The notes beneath the pieces are model-generated. The model was not told the DNA's origin and ran no database searches. It was given only the letters and a program-made list of their open reading frames with translations. This document shows positions 1-6,892 of a DNA stretch of 8,746 bases, in pieces. The position numbers and the translations under genes were made by a program. Every line of letters starts with the position of its first letter. Position 1 is the first letter of the stretch. The stretch is from DATGSF01 sp035302865 (GTDB lineage Bacteria; Bacteroidota; Bacteroidia; Chitinophagales; Chitinophagaceae): assembly GCA_035302865.1 (NCBI GenBank), contig DATGSF010000131.1:1-8746 (forward strand). Direction: 5' to 3'.

Positions 1-1195
1 AGTTCAAAAAGCAAAAGAAGCTATAGAGGATTTTAAAATGCAAGCGGAACGTGCAGAAAGAGAAGGAGATTATGGTAAAGTTGCTGAAATAAGATATGGA
101 AAAATTCAAGAACAAGAACAAATTATTAAATCTGTAAGTGAAGAATTAGAAAGTATATCTGAATCTAGATTGTTAAAAGAAGAAGTCGATGCTGAAGATA
201 TAGCAGAAGCTATTTCTCGCGCTACTGGTATTCCAGTGCACAGAATGATGCAAAGTGAAAGAGCGCGATTAATGAATTTAGAATCAGAATTAGGACAAAG
301 GGTTATAGGTCAAGAAGAAGCTATTGAAGCAGTTTCTGATGCAATAAGAAGAAGTAGGGCAGGATTGCACGATATGAGAAGACCGATTGGATCTTTTATA
401 TTTCTTGGAACAACAGGTGTTGGAAAAACGGAATTGGCAAAAGCTTTAGCAGAAACATTATTCGACGATGAACAAATGTTAACGAGAATTGATATGAGTG
501 AATATCAAGAAAAACATAGTGTGAGTCGTCTTGTAGGTGCACCTCCAGGATATATTGGTTATGATGAGGGAGGACAATTAACCGAAGCTGTTAGAAGAAA
601 ACCTTTTTCTGTTGTATTATTAGATGAGATTGAAAAAGCACACCCTGATGTATTTAATACTCTATTGCAAGTTTTAGATGATGGGAGATTAACAGACAAT
701 AAAGGTAGAATTGTCAATTTTAAAAACACTATAATTATCATGACTAGTAATTTAGGATCGGAAATTATTCAAGAACGATTTTCTGATTTAGATCATGATA
801 TGACAAATTTAGCATTGATTGAAAATACTAAATCAGAGGTGTTTGAAGTTTTACGAGGGCATTTTAGACCTGAATTTTTAAATAGAGTTGATGAAATTAT
901 CATGTTCCAACCTTTATCAAGAAATCAAATAAAAGGAATTGTAAAAATTCAAATTGAGGAATTACAAGAATTGTTGAAGGATAAAGATATAGACTTAGAG
1001 TTTTCTGAATATGCTTTGGATTACTTCTCTGAAAAAGGTTTTGATCCGCAGTTTGGAGCTAGACCACTCAAAAGACTAATTCAAAAAGAATTGATTAACT
1101 TATTGAGTAAGAAAATAATAGCTGGAGAATTGAATTCTGAAAAACCAGTTCTAATTGATGTCTTTGATGGAATTGTAGTGCTCAGAAATGAATAA
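1..1195 (+). CDS. clpB: ATP-dependent disaggregase ClpB, C-terminal part (5' end outside window)
   Basis: This is the last 397 codons of ClpB, the hexameric AAA+ cytosolic chaperone that, with DnaK, extracts and refolds aggregated proteins. The frame is already open at base 2, and the residues before the first in-window ATG (position 38) continue the end of the coiled-coil middle domain. That ATG is therefore internal, and the gene starts upstream. Counting from it, the second nucleotide-binding domain shows Walker A GTTGVGKT (124-131; the family usually has GPTGVGKT), pore loop GYIGYDEGG (171-179), Walker B VVLLDEIE (192-199), sensor 1 TSN (236-238), the arginine-finger region FLNRVDE (280-286) and sensor 2 GARPLKR (340-346). 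The C-terminal small domain follows, with a normal end. ClpC, ClpA and ClpX are less likely given the ClpB-type AERAEREGDYGKVAEIRYGK segment. No regulatory site is visible because the promoter lies outside the window. Confidence 0.97.
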   Translation, partial: VQKAKEAIEDFKMQAERAEREGDYGKVAEIRYGKIQEQEQIIKSVSEELESISESRLLKEEVDAEDIAEAISRATGIPVHRMMQSERARLMNLESELGQRVIGQEEAIEAVSDAIRRSRAGLHDMRRPIGSFIFLGTTGVGKTELAKALAETLFDDEQMLTRIDMSEYQEKHSVSRLVGAPPGYIGYDEGGQLTEAVRRKPFSVVLLDEIEKAHPDVFNTLLQVLDDGRLTDNKGRIVNFKNTIIIMTSNLGSEIIQERFSDLDHDMTNLALIENTKSEVFEVLRGHFRPEFLNRVDEIIMFQPLSRNQIKGIVKIQIEELQELLKDKDIDLEFSEYALDYFSEKGFDPQFGARPLKRLIQKELINLLSKKIIAGELNSEKPVLIDVFDGIVVLRNE

Positions 1196-1254
1196 TTGTT
1201 AAATATTAACAAATCATTTATAGTAAATATGGAATATGTTAGTGGGAATTTTGT

Positions 1255-1262
1255 TAATTTTG
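1255..1262 (+). promoter_or_regulatory. Candidate Bacteroidota -7 box for the secreted coiled-coil gene
   Basis: TAATTTTG matches TAnnTTTG, the -7 element of the Bacteroidota housekeeping sigma factor. It ends 18 nt before the chosen ATG at 1281, which would put the transcription start near 1267-1270 and give a short leader. No clear -33 TTG lies about 20 nt upstream, so this is moderate evidence only. The box falls inside the alternative 15-codon N-terminal extension, which argues against the upstream start at 1236. Confidence 0.4.
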
Positions 1263-1280
1263 CACTATAAAAAAATAAAT

Positions 1281-1895
1281 ATGAAGAAAGTATTATTTGG
1301 AATAGCTTTATTAATTAGCTCTTCTTTATTTGCTCAAGAAGCACAAGTTCAAACAGTAAAAATTAAAAATGAAAATGCTTCTGGATGGGTAATTAATTTT
1401 GATGAAAGTAAAAAAACTGTAGAAAAAGTAATTTTAGATGAATTCTCCAAGCAAGGAGTTAAAAACTTTAAGAATGATAAAGGCTTTAAGTCTGCTAAAG
1501 GAGAAATGTGGAAAATGCTTAATAATGAACAGCGTGATATTTATTTTAAAGTAACAGGAAATAAAAAGAAATCAGAGGTTTCATTGGTAGTGGCTACAGG
1601 TTATAATAACTATATCAATGCACAAACACATGGAGAGCAGTTTCAAAATATGGGAGCTTTCTTAAATAGTCTTTCAGATAAGATAGCAGAATACACTCAT
1701 CAAGAAGATTTAAATGATTTGCAAAAGCAAATTGATAAATTAGAGAAAACTAAAGCAAAAGCAGAAAAGAAGAATAAAAAGATTGAAAAATCTATAGAGA
1801 AATCTGAAAAACAAATGAAGTCGAATAGCAGTGTAATTGAAAAAACAGAAAGTTCGATTGAAAAATTGAAAACACAATTAGAAAATATGAAATAA
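1281..1895 (+). CDS. Secreted (periplasmic) coiled-coil protein of unknown function
   Basis: This is a 204-residue protein not tied to any named function. I chose the ATG at 1281 over the one at 1236 because it gives a clean Sec signal peptide: MKK, a hydrophobic core, then SSSLFAQ, with likely signal peptidase I cleavage after Ala18. There is no lipobox Cys. The start context AAATAAATATG is typical of Bacteroidota, and a -7 box overlaps the longer alternative. Residues about 25-135 form a mixed alpha/beta domain (SGWVINFDE, DIYFKVTGNKKKSEVSLVVATGYNNY). Residues about 141-204 are a Lys/Glu-rich heptad-like coiled coil rich in QKQIDKLEK and KKIEKSIEKSEKQ patterns. From memory, Bacteroidota genomes encode similar proteins with a globular domain plus coiled coil, annotated only as hypothetical. 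It follows clpB by 85 nt but probably has its own promoter, and it ends just before a hairpin terminator. Confidence 0.85.
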   Translation: MKKVLFGIALLISSSLFAQEAQVQTVKIKNENASGWVINFDESKKTVEKVILDEFSKQGVKNFKNDKGFKSAKGEMWKMLNNEQRDIYFKVTGNKKKSEVSLVVATGYNNYINAQTHGEQFQNMGAFLNSLSDKIAEYTHQEDLNDLQKQIDKLEKTKAKAEKKNKKIEKSIEKSEKQMKSNSSVIEKTESSIEKLKTQLENMK

Positions 1896-1911
1896 TTGTG
1901 AAAATAAATAT

Positions 1912-1944
1912 ACGCCCTCTTGAATACTCTGGAGGGCGTTTTTT
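1912..1944 (+). terminator. Rho-independent terminator of the secreted coiled-coil gene
   Basis: The stem ACGCCCTC (1912-1919) pairs exactly with GAGGGCGT (1932-1939) around a 12-nt loop, followed by six T (1939-1944). It is a GC-rich island in AT-rich DNA, 16 nt after the coding stop. It sits between convergent genes, with uvrB ending at 1967. The reverse direction has only an A/T-rich flank (TATATTTATTTT on the minus strand), so termination of uvrB here is possible but weaker. Confidence 0.9.
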
Positions 1945-1966
1945 GAAGGAATGCTTAAAACATCTC

Positions 1967-3988
1967 TCATTTTTCAGCAATTTCTTTTTCTAAAAAATAC
2001 ATATAATCTCTCAATCGTGCTGCTTCCATAAAGTCTAATTTTTTAGCAGCATTTTCCATTTTTTCTTTAACTACGATTAATTCTTTTTCTAAATCGTCCT
2101 TTGTTTTATAAGTCGATTCTGTTTCTGCTACTAATAATGTGTTTTTTCCTATATTATCAGATTCGAGAGGAATTTCTTTAATATCCAATACTGAAGTTTG
2201 ACCCATAATTTCTTCAATAGACTTGGTAACTGTTTTTGGAGTTATATTGTATTTTAAGTTATGTTCCATTTGTATAGCTCGACGGCGATTTGTTTCATCT
2301 ATGGTTCTTTGCATACTACCTGTAATTCTATCACCATAAAAAATTACTTTTCCATTTTCATTTCTTGCTGCTCTTCCTGCTGTCTGAGTTAGAGAACGTT
2401 CATCTCTTAAAAAACCTTCCTTATCTGCATCCAAAATAGCTACTAAGGTTACTTCAGGTAAATCTAATCCTTCACGTAATAAATTCACTCCTACCAGAAC
2501 ATCTATATTTCCAAGTCGTAGATTTCTTAAAATTTCCACTCTTTCTAAAGCATCAATTTCTGAATGAATATAAGTGGAATTAATGTGAATGTTTCTTAGA
2601 TAATCATCTAATTCTTCTGCCATTCTTTTAGTCAAGGTGGTAACTAGGATTCGTTCTTTATTTTGCACTCTTTGGTGAATCTCTTCTAATAAATCATCTA
2701 TTTGATTTTGTGTAGGACGTACTTCAATAATAGGGTCTAGTAGACCAGTTGGCCTAACAATTTGTTCAATTATTTCTCCTTGAGACTTTTGTAATTCATA
2801 ATTACCTGGAGTAGCGCTAACAAATACAGTTTGATTTATTAATTCTTCAAACTCATAGAAATTAAGAGGCCTATTGTCCAAAGCTGAAGGTAACCTAAAG
2901 CCGAAATCCACTAAATTCATTTTTCTACTTCTATCGCCTCCATACATACCTGAAATTTGTGGTATAGTTGCATGACTTTCATCAATAAAAATTAAATAAT
3001 CTTCGGGAAAATAATCCAATAAGCAAAAGGGACGCGATCCAGGCTTTCTGCCATCTATAAATCGAGAATAATTTTCAATTCCTGTACAATAGCCTAATTC
3101 CTTTATCATTTCCACATCATAATTTACTCTTTCCTTTATTCTTTGTGCTTCTAAAAGTCGTCCTTCTTTTGTAAAGTATGCTACCTGTCTGTCTAGTTCT
3201 TCATATATATTATTTATAATTTCTTGGGTTTTATCTTTAGGGGTCATATAAAGATTGGCCGGAAATATTGCTGCATTCGATAAACGTTGAATACGTTTAC
3301 CTGATTCTATTTCAAAACTCTCTATATCTTCAATTTCATCGTCAAAAAAAGTAAATCTATATCCTACATCTAAATAAGGAGGGCGTACATCTACTGTATC
3401 TCCTTTTACCCTAAAACTTCCTCTTTCAAATTCTATTTGGCTTCTATGATATAAAATATCTACTAAATTATGCAAAAATTTTTGACGACTAATTCTACTG
3501 CCTGGAGCTAAACGTAAAATACCATTTTTAAATTCGGTTGGATTTCCCATACCATAAATACAAGAAACAGATGCAACTACCAATATGTCTCTTCGTCCGC
3601 TCAATAAACTTGTAGTGGCACGCATACGTAATTTGTCTAACTCTTCATTAATAGCAAGGTCTTTTTCAATATATGTATCAGAAGTAGGAATATATGCTTC
3701 AGGTTGATAATAATCATAATAAGAAACAAAGTACTCTACAGCATTATTAGGAAAATATTGTTTAAATTCTCCATATAGTTGTGCTACAAGAGTTTTATTA
3801 TGGGTTAATATTAAAGTTGGTTTTTGTACTTTTTCTATAACATTCGCCATAGTAAAAGTTTTACCAGATCCTGTAACCCCTAATAAGGTTTGAAATCTAG
3901 ATTGTTCCTTAATACCTTGAACTATCTTATCTATTGCTGCACTTTGGTCGCCCGCAGGTTTATATGGTGATTCTAATGAAAATTGCAT
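1967..3988 (-). CDS. uvrB: Excinuclease ABC subunit B (UvrB)
   Basis: UvrB is the damage-verifying helicase-like subunit of nucleotide excision repair. UvrA loads it onto DNA, and it then recruits UvrC for dual incision. The 673-residue length is normal for the family. Visible in order are Walker A GVTGSGKT (37-44), the beta-hairpin region YYDYYQPEAYIPTSDTYIEKD (90-110) that inserts between DNA strands, the DESHATIPQ Walker B motif (336-344), helicase motif V GVNLLREGLDLPEV (500-513), motif VI QTAGRAARN (535-543), and a C-terminal UVR domain (about 632-667) that contacts UvrC. The N-terminus MQFSLESPYKPAGDQ fits the family, and an in-frame stop lies 12 nt upstream of the ATG, so the start is secure. 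It is convergent with the secreted coiled-coil gene and divergent from glmS. No defect is seen. Confidence 0.98.
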   Translation of the reverse strand: MQFSLESPYKPAGDQSAAIDKIVQGIKEQSRFQTLLGVTGSGKTFTMANVIEKVQKPTLILTHNKTLVAQLYGEFKQYFPNNAVEYFVSYYDYYQPEAYIPTSDTYIEKDLAINEELDKLRMRATTSLLSGRRDILVVASVSCIYGMGNPTEFKNGILRLAPGSRISRQKFLHNLVDILYHRSQIEFERGSFRVKGDTVDVRPPYLDVGYRFTFFDDEIEDIESFEIESGKRIQRLSNAAIFPANLYMTPKDKTQEIINNIYEELDRQVAYFTKEGRLLEAQRIKERVNYDVEMIKELGYCTGIENYSRFIDGRKPGSRPFCLLDYFPEDYLIFIDESHATIPQISGMYGGDRSRKMNLVDFGFRLPSALDNRPLNFYEFEELINQTVFVSATPGNYELQKSQGEIIEQIVRPTGLLDPIIEVRPTQNQIDDLLEEIHQRVQNKERILVTTLTKRMAEELDDYLRNIHINSTYIHSEIDALERVEILRNLRLGNIDVLVGVNLLREGLDLPEVTLVAILDADKEGFLRDERSLTQTAGRAARNENGKVIFYGDRITGSMQRTIDETNRRRAIQMEHNLKYNITPKTVTKSIEEIMGQTSVLDIKEIPLESDNIGKNTLLVAETESTYKTKDDLEKELIVVKEKMENAAKKLDFMEAARLRDYMYFLEKEIAEK

Positions 3989-3992
3989 AATA

Positions 3993-4000
3993 CAAATTTA
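3993..4000 (-). promoter_or_regulatory. Candidate -7 box for uvrB, almost touching the start codon
   Basis: Read on the minus strand this is TAAATTTG, a full match to TAnnTTTG. Only four bases separate it from the uvrB ATG (3988). If used, transcription would begin at or within a few bases of the start codon, giving a leaderless or near-leaderless mRNA. No TTG is seen at the expected -33 distance, so the match could be chance in AT-rich DNA. Confidence 0.3.
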
Positions 4001-4104
4001 CGCAAATGTTAGCTAATTTGTTTAAGGAAATGGTTTAGAAAATCATTTTAGATATTGGAAGTGTTAAAATTATTAGATCTTAGAAGGATTTTATCAAATT
4101 AACT

Positions 4105-4112
4105 TATCTTTG
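4105..4112 (+). promoter_or_regulatory. Candidate -7 box of the glmS-like gene
   Basis: TATCTTTG, followed by CA, is a textbook Bacteroidota -7 element. It ends 37 nt before the glmS ATG, predicting a leader of about 30 nt. A clear -33 TTG is not visible; TTAG at 4080-4083 is the nearest candidate. The leader is too short to hold a glmS ribozyme-riboswitch, and no such structure is apparent. Confidence 0.55.
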
Positions 4113-4149
4113 CATTCATTAGATCATTTACAATAATCAATAGAAGCAC

Positions 4150-5991
4150 ATGTCAGGAATAATTGGATACATAGGAAAAAAAGAAGCTTTCCCAATTTTG
4201 ATTCATGGATTGAATCGTTTTGAATTTAGAGGTTATGACAGTGTAGGGGTAGTAACTTTAGAAAAGGATGAATATAAGGTTTTTAAAACTGCTAGTAAGC
4301 TTAAAGACCTTAAAAACTTTAATAAAGAATATGATCTATATGGAAAAATAGGTATGGGGCATTCAAGATGGGCTACTCATGGGAAGCCTAGTGAAGAAAA
4401 TGCACATCCACATATGTCAAATTCGGGTAAATTATCTATTGTTCATAAAGGTATTGTTGAAAACTATGCTAGCCTTAAAGAAAAGCTAATTAAAAGTGGA
4501 TATACTTTTAAATCAGAAACCGATACAGAGGTTCTAATTAATTTAATTGAAGAAGTACAACTTAAAAATAATTTGAATTTAGAAACTGCAATTCAAATAG
4601 CATTAAATCAAGTAGTGGGTGCTTATTCTATTATCATAATGAATTTAGATGAACCTGAAACTATTTATGTGGCAAGAAAAGGAAGCCCTTTAGTTATTGG
4701 CGTAGGTGAAAATGAATTTATTATTGCTTCTGATACTTCACCAATTATTGAATTTGTTCAAAAGGTAATGTATATTGATGAAGAAGATATTTATAAATTA
4801 TCCAGCAATGGCGATATAGGTATACTAAATTTATCTAATGTAGATAAGTCTCCTGCAATTGAAGCATTAGAAATTGAACTGGAAGCAATTGAAAAAGGTG
4901 AGTTTAAACATTTCATGCTTAAGGAAATTTTTGAACAACCCAAAGTTATTATTGATGCATTTAGAGGAAGAATGAATGCAGTCGAGGGTTGGGTGAAATT
5001 GGGTGGCGTTGCTGAATATGCAAATAAAATTAATAATGCTAAGCGTCTAATCTTTGCCGCTTGCGGTACATCATGGCATGCTTCATTATTAGGGGAATAT
5101 TTAATTGAAGAATTAGCGAGAATTCCTGTTGAAGTAGAATATGCATCAGAGTTTAGATATAGAAATCCAATTATTGGCGAGAATGATGTCTTTGTTGCAA
5201 TTTCTCAATCGGGAGAAACAGCGGACACAATTGCTGCAATTGAGTTGGCTAAAGATAGACAAGCACTGATATATGGAATTTGTAATGTAGTAGGGTCTAC
5301 GATTTCGCGCTTATCTCATGCTGGGTCTTATACTCATGCAGGGCCTGAAATTGGAATTGCTTCAACGAAAGCTTTCTCTACTCAAGTAGTAATTCTCACA
5401 TTAATGGCTTTACAATTAGCTGATTATAGAGGAACTTTGTCAAAATCCCAATTACATGAAATTTTACATGAATTAGAAGCAATACCTAAAAAAATAGAAG
5501 AAGTTTTAAAGCAAAATGAAGAAATTAAAGAAATTGCAAAATCTTATAAAGATGCTAGTAATTTTCTTTATTTAGGGAGAGGGGCTAATTACCCAGTAGC
5601 ATTGGAGGGGGCATTAAAATTAAAAGAAATTTCGTACATACATGCAGAAGGTTATCCTGCAGCAGAAGTAAAGCATGGCCCAATCGCTTTAATTGATGAA
5701 AATATGCCTACGGTAGTTTTAGCTACTAATGAAAGTGCCTATGATAAAATTGTTTCAAATATTCAAGAAATAAAAGCAAGAAAGGGTAAGGTTATTGCGG
5801 TGGTAACAGAAGGTGATACTACAATTAAAGAAATTGCTGACCATATTATTGAAGTACCTAAAACAGATGAGTTGTTTGCTCCTTTAATTACTGTTGTTCC
5901 CTTACAGTTACTTTCTTATCACATAGCTTTATGGCGCGGTTGTAATGTTGATAGTCCTCGAAATTTAACAAAATCAGTAATGGTAGAGTAG
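4150..5991 (+). CDS. glmS: GlmS-like glucosamine-6-phosphate synthase with substituted glutaminase active site
   Basis: Canonical GlmS makes glucosamine-6-phosphate from fructose-6-phosphate and glutamine, the first step toward UDP-GlcNAc for peptidoglycan and LPS. The 613-residue length fits the family (E. coli 609). The N-terminal class II glutaminase domain (about 1-235) keeps RGYDS (27-31), SRWATHG (72-78), NAHPH (84-88) and the Asp of SETDTE (D125). It begins MSGIIGYIG instead of MCGI, so the catalytic Cys is Ser (codon TCA, 4153-4155), and VHKG replaces VHNG, so the oxyanion-hole Asn is Lys100 (AAA, 4447-4449). The isomerase half has two SIS domains and looks intact: ACGTSWH (304-310), SQSGETADT (352-360), STKAF (405-409), LKLKEISYIHAEG (489-501), KHGPIALID (508-516) and the C-terminal SPRNLTKSVMVE (602-613). 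The isomerase family is secure; the glutamine-dependent reaction is doubtful. It may be a paralog using free ammonia or doing another sugar-phosphate reaction. It stands alone, with its own promoter candidate. Confidence 0.88.
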   Translation: MSGIIGYIGKKEAFPILIHGLNRFEFRGYDSVGVVTLEKDEYKVFKTASKLKDLKNFNKEYDLYGKIGMGHSRWATHGKPSEENAHPHMSNSGKLSIVHKGIVENYASLKEKLIKSGYTFKSETDTEVLINLIEEVQLKNNLNLETAIQIALNQVVGAYSIIIMNLDEPETIYVARKGSPLVIGVGENEFIIASDTSPIIEFVQKVMYIDEEDIYKLSSNGDIGILNLSNVDKSPAIEALEIELEAIEKGEFKHFMLKEIFEQPKVIIDAFRGRMNAVEGWVKLGGVAEYANKINNAKRLIFAACGTSWHASLLGEYLIEELARIPVEVEYASEFRYRNPIIGENDVFVAISQSGETADTIAAIELAKDRQALIYGICNVVGSTISRLSHAGSYTHAGPEIGIASTKAFSTQVVILTLMALQLADYRGTLSKSQLHEILHELEAIPKKIEEVLKQNEEIKEIAKSYKDASNFLYLGRGANYPVALEGALKLKEISYIHAEGYPAAEVKHGPIALIDENMPTVVLATNESAYDKIVSNIQEIKARKGKVIAVVTEGDTTIKEIADHIIEVPKTDELFAPLITVVPLQLLSYHIALWRGCNVDSPRNLTKSVMVE

Positions 5992-6019
5992 GACTATTAG
6001 ATACTAGTCAAGAATAATT

Positions 6020-6071
6020 AAAAAAAACACGATGAATAATACTATTCTATTTTAATAGTATTATTCATCGT
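6020..6071 (-). terminator. Strong hairpin terminator for the YtxH-like gene, possibly shared with glmS
   Basis: This is a perfect 18-bp stem (6029-6046 with 6054-6071) around a 7-nt loop. On the minus strand the stem is followed by G and eight T (complement of A6020-A6027), which is rho-independent form for the gene ending at 6116. On the plus strand the hairpin is followed by AAATTAAAT rather than a T-run, so it is a weaker terminator for glmS, though such a long stem may still stop or protect that transcript's 3' end. Confidence 0.85.
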
Positions 6072-6115
6072 AAATTAAATTGCAACTTATCTGTAATTTG
6101 CATCAATTTTAAGAA

Positions 6116-6400
6116 TTACTCTTCCTCGGATTCCTCGATTCCTTTTTGTGTCTCTTCTACCAATTTAATCAATTTTAAACGAATATCACTGGTCATTTCA
6201 TGATTTTCATCCTGTAATGCAGCCTTGATTTCATCTAATTCATCTTTTCCTCTATTAAATAATTTATTTATGGTTTTTTTACACAATTGAGTATTTCTTT
6301 TAATGCCTCTTCGAACCTTATAACCTTTTTCCGGTGCGAATAAAATTCCGATTAATACTCCAGAAAAAAAACCAATACTGAACTTTGTACGATTCTTCAT
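6116..6400 (-). CDS. Small YtxH-like membrane-anchored protein
   Basis: This 94-residue protein has one N-terminal hydrophobic segment (about 8-22, FSIGFFSGVLIGILF) followed by APEKG (22-26) and a charged helical tail rich in Lys, then Glu, ending EESEEE. The glycine-spaced hydrophobic helix followed by LFAPxxG and basic residues is the signature of YtxH-domain proteins, small membrane-anchored proteins often linked to envelope or general stress but without a known biochemical activity. The expected topology is a single membrane anchor with a cytoplasmic helical tail; this is inference. It is transcribed divergently from the rhodanese cluster across a 160-bp AT-rich gap and ends before a strong hairpin terminator oriented for it. 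The start at 6400 places the hydrophobic helix close to the N-terminus, as the family expects. No clear promoter box was found. Confidence 0.8.
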   Translation of the reverse strand: MKNRTKFSIGFFSGVLIGILFAPEKGYKVRRGIKRNTQLCKKTINKLFNRGKDELDEIKAALQDENHEMTSDIRLKLIKLVEETQKGIEESEEE

Positions 6401-6560
6401 AATGATATATTTATTTATTAATTTTACTTTGTAAAAATTTAATTACTAACTTAACCAAAATAATTAAAACTTGTTGCATAATATCACTTAATTTTTTTTA
6501 AAATTAGTGTAAAATAGTTTTATGAATTATAAAAACGAATAAACTTTTAAAAATATAAAT

Positions 6561-6890
6561 ATGAACAATATAAACGACATAAGTGTTGAAGAGCTATCAG
6601 AAAAGCTTAATGAAAATCCACATTTAAAAGTTTTAGATGTTAGAGAAGAAGCAGAATTTGAAGAAGTAAATTTAAATACTCCATTATTACCTTTAAGTAG
6701 AATTCGACTAATGGAAATTGAGCTTATTGAAGATTGGAAAGAAGAAGAGGTTATTGTATTTTGTCAGAGTGGAGTACGGAGTTTGGAAGCTTGCTTGCTT
6801 TTAAAAACATTTGGTTTTGAAAATGTAGTAAATTTAAAAGGTGGATTAAAAGCATGGCTAGAACATTTTCCAAAGGAAAATATGAAATAA
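6561..6890 (+). CDS. Single-domain rhodanese-like protein
   Basis: Rhodaneses carry sulfane sulfur as a persulfide on an active-site cysteine and pass it to acceptors such as cyanide, thiols or sulfur-relay proteins. This is a 109-residue, single-domain, cytoplasmic version with no signal peptide. It shows the ISVEELSEKL opening, the DVREEAEFE motif (26-34), the catalytic loop CQSGVR (68-73) with Cys68 and the conserved Arg, and the C-terminal NLKGGLKAW motif (91-99). All elements expected for an active enzyme are present. The segment following DVRE (38-50) reads NLNTPLLPLSRIRL, where other members have GHIxGAxNIPL, so it has drifted. It is the first gene of a tight three-gene cluster; the next starts 2 nt after its stop. 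The start context AAAAATATAAATATG fits this phylum. A sulfur donor role toward the downstream Fe-S protein is conceivable but is only inference. Confidence 0.92.
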   Translation: MNNINDISVEELSEKLNENPHLKVLDVREEAEFEEVNLNTPLLPLSRIRLMEIELIEDWKEEEVIVFCQSGVRSLEACLLLKTFGFENVVNLKGGLKAWLEHFPKENMK

Positions 6891-6892
6891 TT

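Noticed and set aside
559..741. Minus-strand 60-codon open frame inside clpB
   Set aside because: It is antisense to conserved ClpB motifs with no independent support.
1196..1212. Palindrome TTGTTAA-ATA-TTAACAA right after the clpB stop
   Set aside because: The stem is short and nearly all A-T with no T-run, so it is not a convincing terminator, and there is no support for an operator.
1236..1280. Upstream ATG extending the secreted protein by 15 residues
   Set aside because: It would place MLVGILLILHYKKIN before a complete signal peptide and overlap the likely -7 box; the ATG at 1281 is the better start.
1792..1980. Minus-strand 62-codon open frame
   Set aside because: It is antisense to the coiled-coil gene and crosses the hairpin terminator. 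The Phe/Ser/Ile-rich text is the complement of Lys/Glu codons.
4021..4149. Possible glmS ribozyme-riboswitch upstream of glmS
   Set aside because: The leader predicted from the -7 box is only about 30 nt and none of the conserved ribozyme core was seen.
6401..6560. Promoters in the divergent gap between the YtxH-like gene and the rhodanese
   Set aside because: Only partial matches such as TAGTTTTA (6515-6522) and TACTTTG (6425-6431) were found, with no -33 partner; they were too weak to annotate.
6854..6892. Upstream ATG extending the middle gene of the rhodanese cluster
   Set aside because: It overlaps the rhodanese coding end by 37 nt and adds a basic leader unlike the rest of the protein; the ATG at 6893 gives ordinary tight operon spacing.
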